Positions 56,992 through 64,000 of a DNA stretch of 64,000 bases are shown one piece after another. The stretch's first letter is position 1, and every line of letters begins with the position of its first letter. Position numbers and translations under genes: made by a program. Source of the stretch: Orientallactaga sibirica (taxonomy: Eukaryota; Chordata; Mammalia; Rodentia; Dipodidae). The stretch spans positions 806,001 through 870,000 of the forward strand of contig JAEOAD010000005.1 of NCBI GenBank assembly GCA_036365145.1, written 5' to 3'. Under the pieces are notes generated by a model. It saw only the letters and a program-made list of their open reading frames with translations, had not been told where the DNA came from and searched no databases.

Positions 56992-57660
56992 CTACAATAA
57001 AGTACAAGAAATGTTAGCGTCTTCTTGCTGGAAGCATCTACTTAACTGCATATAGCATTTCAATCTATTCAGAGCACACTCCAAAGTTGGCAGCTGTATA
57101 GGCCAAAGGCGGGGTTTCTCTGACAATGCGCAGGACAGGCTGAATGGGAGCTGCATGTGTGAGCTCTCTTCTGCATTCTGGTTCTCATTTTCTTCCTGTG
57201 CTGGGTCGCTCCACTGGGTAGGCCTGGCTTTGGGCTCCTGTATTTCCTATCTTGCCTCATAGTGAGTGGAGTCCTCATCTCTGTCACTCACTCATATTGG
57301 GGCCCAGGAAGAATGCGAGAAGCCAGTCATTCCTCTGGTCCAGTGCAGTCCCACTGAGTTCATGGCCACTAGAGTGGCCACAGGGGCTCCTGGGCTTTCC
57401 TCAGCACTAGGTTCTCCCATGGCAATCCTGGCACTGGGTCTTCAGTCTAAGGCATGGACTTGATTCTCTCTCCTCTACGCATGGGGCATCTCCATCGTCA
57501 GCTTTCTTCAGTTTTTACGATGAAAGTCCACTCTGATCTCTCTGATTTCCCTAGCTCCTGTGAATGTAGTTGCTGAACGAATCTGCTCAATTTGGTGTGT
57601 CTGTGAGTAGAGGACACAAGGGGATCTTCGTCTCATCCCACTCCCCTTCTGTCCAAGGAT
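56992..57660 (-). pseudogene. Possible decayed pseudogene (unidentified)
   Basis: I do not recognise the product. One minus-strand frame runs about 223 codons from 57660 to the TAG at 56992-56994, with only five internal stops and no needed frameshift; about ten would be expected by chance. Its composition is protein-like: IEQIRSATTFTGAREIREIR near the start, and an acidic stretch then a W/L-rich end with LPTLECALNRLKCYM. The segment is GC-richer than its flanks. No poly-A or duplications mark it as a retrocopy, so it could also be a relic exon or chance. Confidence 0.3.
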
Positions 57661-57744
57661 AAAATATGATTTAAGTATGAGAAGAGTGCTAGCTTAGTAC
57701 ATGTCTGCTTTGTTGTCCTTTTAAAGTAGTGTTGTGCTAATTTA

Positions 57745-57905
57745 TTTATTCTGAGTCAAGATTTCACTAAGTTACCCAGTTTGGCCCCAGACATCTTGTC
57801 TGAAGCCATTCTTCTCCTTCAACCTCCTCACTATTTGGACCAGGCTGGCCTTAAACTTGAAGCAATCCTGCTTCAGCCTCCCCAGTACCCATCATGCCCA
57901 ACCTT
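57745..57905 (-). mobile_element. Old B1/Alu-like SINE
   Basis: The plus strand reads GAGTCAAGATTTCACTAAGT, GGACCAGGCTGGCCTTAAAC, GCAATCCTGCTTCAGCCTCC and CATCATGCCCA. This is the inverted 7SL-derived order, heavily diverged and with a 30-40 bp insertion. Confidence 0.5.
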
Positions 57906-58440
57906 CAAAGTTTTGACTAGCGATCCCCCTGATGTGGGACTCTCCCCAGTGCTCCCTCGATTCATCCCTGTGGTCAGAAGTACCTGGCGCACGCAGACAC
58001 GGCTCCATTGGGGCTGTCTTCAGTTCAGTCGGCTCTCATTGTGTGGGGTTCTGGCCTTACCTGACGTGGTTCATCCAATGCACACACAGTTTAAGAATGA
58101 GCAATATTCAGGGACAACTTGAACTCTTTTTCTGCACAGCTCCATTCTGAGACAACTTTAAGCTGCTTTAGGTTGTTGAACTCCCGTCTCAGACTTCTCA
58201 ACTCACAAAGGCTTGTAGGCTCGGAATTCCTCTTTTAGTGGCCACGGTGTCAACATTGCTGTCAGGAAGGAAACCTGAAGGCATTGGCTCATTTTGCTTT
58301 TATTTAGAGGATAGAATTTTGTTCACTGCCTGTTCTCCATAATTCTAACAATGATTTCTGTAGTTTCCTAATTGTCCACAGTAGAAGTTTTATCTGTTTC
58401 TGTCCCTTTATCATGGTGCTATAACTTTACTTGAGGTGAT
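57906..58440. other. GC-richer intergenic DNA
   Basis: Overlapping plus frames (113 codons from 57781 and 72 from 57932) share DNA in different phases and show no domain. Base composition is higher in GC than in most of the window. No repeat identity was recognised. Confidence 0.35.
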
Positions 58441-58815
58441 GTGAAGAGATGTCTATTCAACCCAAACGGGGAACTTATGTATGCCACACCAAGGTCCAAA
58501 GTGGTAAACCACTGAGATTACCTGGGTTACCACCCAGCCTATTTGAGGGGTTACTACTGGAGCAGGGAGAACTCAAAGGCAATATGTCATCACCAGCAAG
58601 CTCACCCAGGAGACTCAGCAGAGTTACATCTCTGGAGCTCGCTGCAAGATTTGCAGGCAGCTCCACTGCTCTGGTCAGAGGTTTGTTCCCCACACATTGT
58701 TCACACTTGTGTAACCAGGAAGAGAATCCTTGGGAATCTTCTAAGTGCCAGCTTTGTTTACTCCCTAAGTTTTAGAAGTCTCTCTCCTCTCTCCAGGAGG
58801 AAATGTTCCAACTAA
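58441..58815 (+). other. Probable unclassified interspersed repeat with a 108-codon frame
   Basis: Frames of 108 codons (58449) and 90 codons (58543) on the plus strand and 72 on the minus overlap. Words such as CAGTAAACC-like AGTGGTAAACCACTGAGATT, GGCAGCTCCACTGCTCTGGT and CTCCCTAAGTTTTAGAAG remind me of rodent LTR-like repeats, but I cannot name one. No start context or domain supports a gene. Confidence 0.35.
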
Positions 58816-60146
58816 AAGGCAATTGCTATACACATAAACAATGTTTACCGACTGTACCTGTAATAAGTTGCCATCAACAAAATCTTTACGTTGTTTTTAT
58901 TCTGCCACAGCCCTAGTTGACCCCCTATGTCTGCACAGACTACATCCATAGAGTCACAAACTTCATGCTGAAAACAGCTTTAGAAAATGGCATCTGAACT
59001 GAACATGTGCAGACCTTTTCTTGCTATTAGCCTCTAAACAATAGGATAGAAGAACTATTTACTCAGAATTACATTGTACTGAGAATTATAAGTAATCTAG
59101 GGATGATGTAAAAGGGAAAGGAGAAGGTGCCATTTTGTGAGACTTAAACATCACGTACTTTGGTCTTGACATGGCCCTGGAACCAATCACCCATGGGCAT
59201 TAACCGACAACTGTACTTAGTTAGGAAACTATAATAAATGCTCTTTTATATAGTCTACTGCATTTTGACTCAAATTACAAATTCTGTCAAAACATACACG
59301 TGATTGATTTCCTGGGGATTTCTGAAGGGATATTTTAGGACAATAGAGAGGACTGATATCTGCATCTGAGGGAACACCTATTCATGCCCTTTAGTGGAGA
59401 AAGGCACAAAACCACTTACTAGGATCCACCTGTACAGACTAATAGATTATTATTATAAACCCTTAAATAGCTTATGCTTGAAATATTTAATGTTTGATTT
59501 AAGAAAAGCCACACAAAGAAACATATCAAATATACTCTACACAATTCAAACCAATGTTCAGGCTTAAATCTGAACTTGTTTGGATCCATAGGCTGTGTTT
59601 TGGTACTTGGTCTTTAGCTTGTAGCTCTGTTTTGAAAGCTGTGCTTCATAATACAATATAAAAAGTGGCACATAATTAGAAATATAGATAACATTGCAAA
59701 AAGTTAAATGATATTTTAACCTATAGAAAAGAGGATATTGAGGTGAATAATGGAAAGATTACGCTTTTACAGCTAATGAGCTCATTTACTACTCCCCAAC
59801 TATCTTTATAATGAACAAAATTAAACTTTAAAATAATAATGCCAAAGCAAAGTCAGAGATCTGCTGTTATCTAAATGAGTCTTCTGGGTATATTGGCTGA
59901 GCAATAAACTATTTCCATCTGCAGAACTTGGTTTTAGGGCAAGGTCAAAAACAGGGAGTTTGGAAGTCCCTAGATTCTTTCAAGGTTAAGTGGTGTTAGT
60001 GCAGAATAGTTTTGATCCAATTTCCAAGTTTAAAGTTGTCTTCATGTACTTTTAATTCCATATTTATGGTAAGTCATCATTTTCAGAAAAACAGAGAAAT
60101 TACACCATGTTAAAAATATTATTTGCTTAGTTTTCTTTCAATTGTT
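58816..60146. other. AT-rich intergenic DNA
   Basis: No gene or interspersed repeat was recognised. Confidence 0.5.
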
Positions 60147-60157
60147 TCTCTTCTTTT

Positions 60158-60386
60158 ATTTTTTAAAATATATTTTATTTATTTATTTTTTTACTTGAGA
60201 GAAAGAGGCAGAGAGAAAGAGAGAGAGAGAGAGAATGGGAGTTCCAGGGCCTCTAGCCACTGCAAACGAACTCCAGACATATGTGCCACCTTGTGCATCT
60301 GGCTAACGTGGGTCCTGGAGAGTAGAACCAGGATCCTTTGGCTTGGCAGGCAAATGCCTTAACCACTAAGCCATCTCTCCAGCCCA
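60158..60386 (-). mobile_element. tRNA-derived SINE
   Basis: T-rich tail and GA tract at the left; head GGGCTGGAGAGATGGCTTAG at the right on the minus strand. Perfect 11-bp duplications TCTCTTCTTTT lie at 60147-60157 and 60387-60397. Confidence 0.95.
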
Positions 60387-60475
60387 TCTCTTCTTTTTAA
60401 AATGTGAATTCAATGAATATTTCCACATAAAATAAACAATAATTATATTTGAAATAGGTTAATCAAAATAAACTA

Positions 60476-61491
60476 TAGCAGACAGCTTCAGTTTGCTGAG
60501 ATGAACTTCCAGACCAGGCACAGTTATGGAGGAAGGGATATTTATTGAAGCTTACAGATCCAGGGGAAGTTCCATAATGGCAGAAGAAGTTGGTCTATTC
60601 ATACAGGACCAGGCAAGAGAGAGAGAGAGAGAGAGAGAGAAAAAAAAAAAACAAACCAAAAGCCACACAGCACAGCATACCTCAGGAACTCCAGCTAGGC
60701 ACACTTTGCATATTTTTAGATTGAAATCTAAACCCACCATCACACCTTAAGATCCACCCAGTGACATTACCTCTAGCCAGCTGGCTGCAGATGCAAAGTA
60801 CAAACTAATAAAACACTGAATATATTGGGGGCCATCTATTCAAACTACCCACATTTTGCCCTTCCAATAGATTTATAACTATCACACATTGTAAATTGTA
60901 CTCAGTCCAATTTCAAAAGTCCCCATGATCACAACCACTTTAAGATACTGAGACCTGTAAAATCAAACAAGTTAAATACTTTCAACATATAAAGGCACAG
61001 AGTAAACATTTTCAACTGGTATAAGGCATAGCAAGGAGAGACTAGAACAATGCAAAGTCAACCACCATCAGCAATCATCAAACTTCTGCAGTTCAAGTTC
61101 AATATAACCTGAGATTCACAGTCTCCAGGTTTTCCAATTCCTCCCCTCTAGCTGGGCAGAGTAGCCAGGGAAAACAGTGCAGGCCAACACTGCACTCCAT
61201 AGTAGCCCTTGTATAGTCCTGGTATATCCAAAATGTCTTCATGTCTCCATGAAAACCACAGTCCATCTTCCAAAGGCTGTCAGCCTATCAGGGCATCATG
61301 CCCCATCTCATATTGCATCTCAGAAGCTGCTACCAGAACAGTGGGCAATTCATGACCATTCCATGCATTTTTCATGCTTGCAAAATTAATACCAGCTGTG
61401 TAGGACACAGCCATATTCTTAATTCAGGGTTAGCATTAGGGTTAGAATAAAACACTGAATATATTGGGGGCCATCTAGTCAAACTACCACA
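60476..61491 (-). mobile_element. MaLR-type LTR retrotransposon with large internal deletion
   Basis: The 3' LTR covers about 60476-60853 (minus-strand start TGTGGGTAGTTTGAATAG) and carries a GA/poly-A interruption at 60616-60650. The internal part covers 60854-61445. Only the first 46 bp of the 5' LTR survive at 61446-61491, repeating 60807-60852 almost exactly. Flanks TAAACTA at 60469-60475 and 61492-61498 suggest that both outer ends are intact, so sequence was lost from inside. Internal words match the element at 10.4-12.7 kb. Confidence 0.72.
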
Positions 61492-61565
61492 TAAACTACA
61501 TTTTAAATTTATGTATAATAATTGCTGAAAATGTTACCATTAACAATACATTAAAATTCATTTGG

Positions 61566-61790
61566 GGGGCTGGAGAGATGGCTCGGCAATTAAGGAACTT
61601 ACATGCAAAACCTAATGACCCAGGTTTGATTTCTGAGACCCCATATAAAATGCAGATGCACAATGTGGCTCATGAATATGGAGATTGTTTTCAGCTGATA
61701 GAGGCTCTGGCAGGCATAGTCTCACTTTCTCTCTGTCCCTCTTTTCTTTGTCTCTCTTTGCTTCCAAATAAATAATAAATCTAAAATTTT
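61566..61790 (+). mobile_element. tRNA-derived SINE, first of a tandem pair
   Basis: Head GGGGGCTGGAGAGATGGCTC, B-box-like GGTTTGATTTC, diverged body, CT tract and a tail AAATAAATAATAAATC. It is followed directly by a second SINE in the same orientation. Confidence 0.92.
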
Positions 61791-62015
61791 GGGCTAGAGA
61801 GATGGCTTAGAGGTTAAGACATTTGCTTGCAAAGCCAAAGGACCCAGTTTAGATTCTCCAGGATCCACATAAGCAAGATGCACAAGGTGGTGCATGCATC
61901 TGGAGCTCCTTTGCAGTGGCTGGAGGCCCTGGTGTGCCTATTATCTTTTTCTCTATCTTTCTCTCTCTCTTTCTGTCTCAAATAAACAAATAATACTTAA
62001 AAATTTAAAAATAAA
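61791..62015 (+). mobile_element. tRNA-derived SINE, second of a tandem pair
   Basis: Head GGGCTAGAGAGATGGCTTAG, body GCAAGATGCACAAGGTGGTG, CT tract and an A-rich tail. It is closer to the family norm than its upstream neighbour, so it probably inserted later into that copy's A-rich tail. Confidence 0.93.
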
Positions 62016-62170
62016 ATAACAAAGAACCTTCATTTTTATAGTCTGTGTCACTGAATAAAAAGGATGGATGATATATTGATAATAAGTATGATTTTGAAAG
62101 ATTTGTATTTTTATACTTTTTATAGTCTCTCACTCATATAAGACATGTATATCTCTGAGTGTCATATTAA

Positions 62171-62201
<31 letters not shown>

Positions 62202-63377
62202 TGATCATAGTAAGCAATAGTTTCAATTTTGGTGAAATAAATTTACTCCTATAATGGGTCCATTTCCTATTCAAATAGTTCCAATTATTAGCTTTGTAGT
62301 TTATGTATGTGCTATAGCAAATTTTACAATTTGGGAGAATTAGCTAGATAAACTAAGAGTAACAGAAATCTGACTGAAACAAAAAGCCATTCTTGTAAGG
62401 TATTTACTTATCCAATGACTGGAAACATTAGAGCTTTGTATTTCATCAGGTCATAGCATCTAGAACCTCCACTACCAGTATGTGTGATATAGGTTCCAAA
62501 TGTCTTAATTCAACTTAAGTGCTGCTTATATGGAGTTATAATAGGCAAGTTTTGAAAACTCATAGGAAAATATTTTTACCTCAATGTGCAAAGTTAAGGC
62601 AATGCAATTTTCAGTGCAAAGAGAATAGGCAAATAAGGTTTATCCATAGTAAACAATTCCTCCCAATTTTACATAGACTAATAGAAGCAGAAAAAAATCA
62701 CACTCATATTACCATTCCTCTCTACTTTTTAATAAAATGTTCATCAGATAGCACAACTTACTCTGGCATTTTGAAGAATAAGTCCATTATCAGCAACATG
62801 TAAATGTTTTGCCCTCCCAGTGAATTTTTTGAAAAGCTTAGTCATTACACTAATGGAAAACACCTTCCAATAATCAGAGAGAAATGGTTTCAGCAATGAC
62901 AAACTGCTTAAAGCAAAACTAAAGTGTGCATACAACATTTCTTGAGTCTGACAAATATTAGTAAATCTGAATATGCAGATATAAGGTACATCTTCTGATT
63001 TTAGGTAATATATTATGGTTAGAAGCAAAAAAGTAGATGAAGTAATGACAGTATATAAATTAAAACTACAATTCATCCAGTCTAAATTTTAGAACAGGCA
63101 TTTTTAAATGTCAGTTCTGAAAGTATAATTGTATGTTATTTATATTAAATTAATTCACAGCTTTTTATACGTTGAAAATACTCCAATTTTTAAAAGCATT
63201 TAAAATTTATTTTATTCATAATCTACCCATAAATCTTATACATTGAATTATTATGCAATTATTGATTGTTGGTGTCTTGAAACCACACTCTCAACAAAAA
63301 TAGAACTTTTAGTTAAGTACAAATCAACTGAAAAGTTAAATCTTTTTAAAAGGATGCCATCATATTGGCATTAATTA
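62016..63377. other. AT-rich intergenic DNA
   Basis: No gene was recognised. A (CA)n microsatellite lies at about 62176-62202. Two frames (94 codons plus, 110 codons minus) overlap at 62744-62803 and are K/I/F-rich as expected from AT-rich DNA. Confidence 0.5.
62176..62202. repeat. (CA)n microsatellite
   Basis: About 13 CA units with one CATA at the left edge. Confidence 0.95.
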
Positions 63378-63572
63378 ATTTTCTTTTTAACATTTATTTA
63401 TTTGAGAGGGAGAGAGGGAATGGGAGTATCAGAGACTTCTGTTGCTGCAATCCAAACCTGGATGCATGTGCCACTTTGTATATCTGCTTTATGTGGGCAC
63501 CAGGGAATCAAATGCTGCCTGTTATGATTTGCAAGCAAGCACCTTTGACCACTGAACTATCTCTCTAGCCCC
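63378..63572 (-). mobile_element. tRNA-derived SINE, diverged
   Basis: Left tail TTTAACATTTATTTATTTGA with a short GA tract; the right end on the minus strand is GGGCTAGAGAGATAGTTCAG. The body is diverged, with B box GATTCC-like. Confidence 0.85.
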
Positions 63573-64000
63573 ACTATTTAAATTTTAAATCTTAAACAGT
63601 TTTCCTTCTCTAAATAATTGTCTTTTTACTACATCTTAACATCTAATGGATAAAAGGAAAGTGTTACAGACATATATGTTGCAATTATTTCTGAAATATG
63701 TGCAGGGAAATATCTAAATATTTTACTCAAGACCTGTTACAGCAAGTAATAGCTTGCCAATGCTAATAACTTTAATCTGTACTAATTACCACAAACTTAT
63801 TTATTATTTAAATTGAAAATTAGTATTGGACCATGCCAGACTTTAAGCCTCTAGAATTTTTCTAGTGACAAAAATTATAAATAAAGGTAGCTTTAAATGC
63901 AGTATGATTTCCCATGTGCAAGAGAAAATATACAAGTATGTGTTTGTTTCATGTTCCTACTGTATGAAATTTGTTAGCGATAAGGCTCTATGCCAATTTT
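63573..64000. other. AT-rich intergenic DNA
   Basis: No gene or repeat was recognised up to the end of the window. Confidence 0.5.

Noticed and set aside
62519..63076. 94-codon plus and 110-codon minus frames near the right end
   Set aside because: Both are K/I/F/S-rich, typical of AT-rich DNA, and lack any recognisable motif or context.

Overview
The window looks like intergenic DNA from a rodent nuclear genome, and I found no intact protein-coding gene, rRNA, tRNA or CRISPR array. No reading frame listed here exceeds 183 codons. The longest ones fall in simple repeats, SINEs, LTRs or unrecognised AT-rich DNA. The repeats indicate the organism. There are many B1 (7SL-derived) SINEs, B3-like and ID/B4-like SINEs, MaLR-type LTRs and L1 3' ends of rodent type. 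A further family of about 200 bp, tRNA-derived, has an A box (TGGCTTAGCAGTTAAGG-like), a B box (GGTTCGATTCC-like), a (CT)n tract and an (AAAT)n tail. B1 together with this SINE fits a dipodoid rodent (jerboa group, Jaculus-like). That assignment rests on my recollection of these families and was not searched.

Layout. 0-5 kb: ID/B4-like SINE, L1 3' end, B1, B3-like fragment and an opposed SINE pair. 5.1-6 kb: three SINEs in a row, each bounded by a copy of the same 15-bp target. 7-8.4 kb: SINE, solo LTR and B3 copies. 9.4-12.7 kb: L1 3' end, then a MaLR-type element with both LTRs, itself carrying a SINE. 15.7-18.9 kb: a long SINE variant with a CTCF-like motif, solo LTRs, and an old L1 split by an LTR. 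20.5-23.7 kb: microsatellites, a second MaLR element fused to an L1 5'UTR/ORF1 fragment interrupted by a B1. 24.4-32.9 kb: nested SINEs, L1 3' ends and an 18-bp minisatellite. 32.9-40.2 kb: a stretch with no recognisable interspersed repeat. 40-46 kb: clustered SINEs, a target site used twice, a solo LTR and an L1 3' end. 46.3-54.2 kb: mostly unrecognised AT-rich DNA. 54.5-56.6 kb: a younger L1 inserted into an older L1. 57-58.8 kb: GC-richer DNA with a possible decayed pseudogene. 60-64 kb: a third, internally deleted MaLR element and more SINEs.

Nothing acts as an operon or pathway. The content is a record of retrotransposition: L1 supplied the machinery, and SINEs and L1 fragments were inserted with target-site duplications of about 7-16 bp. 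The most informative structures are the reused target sites, SINE tails carrying unique sequence, and nested insertions that give relative ages. No new functional system could be supported.
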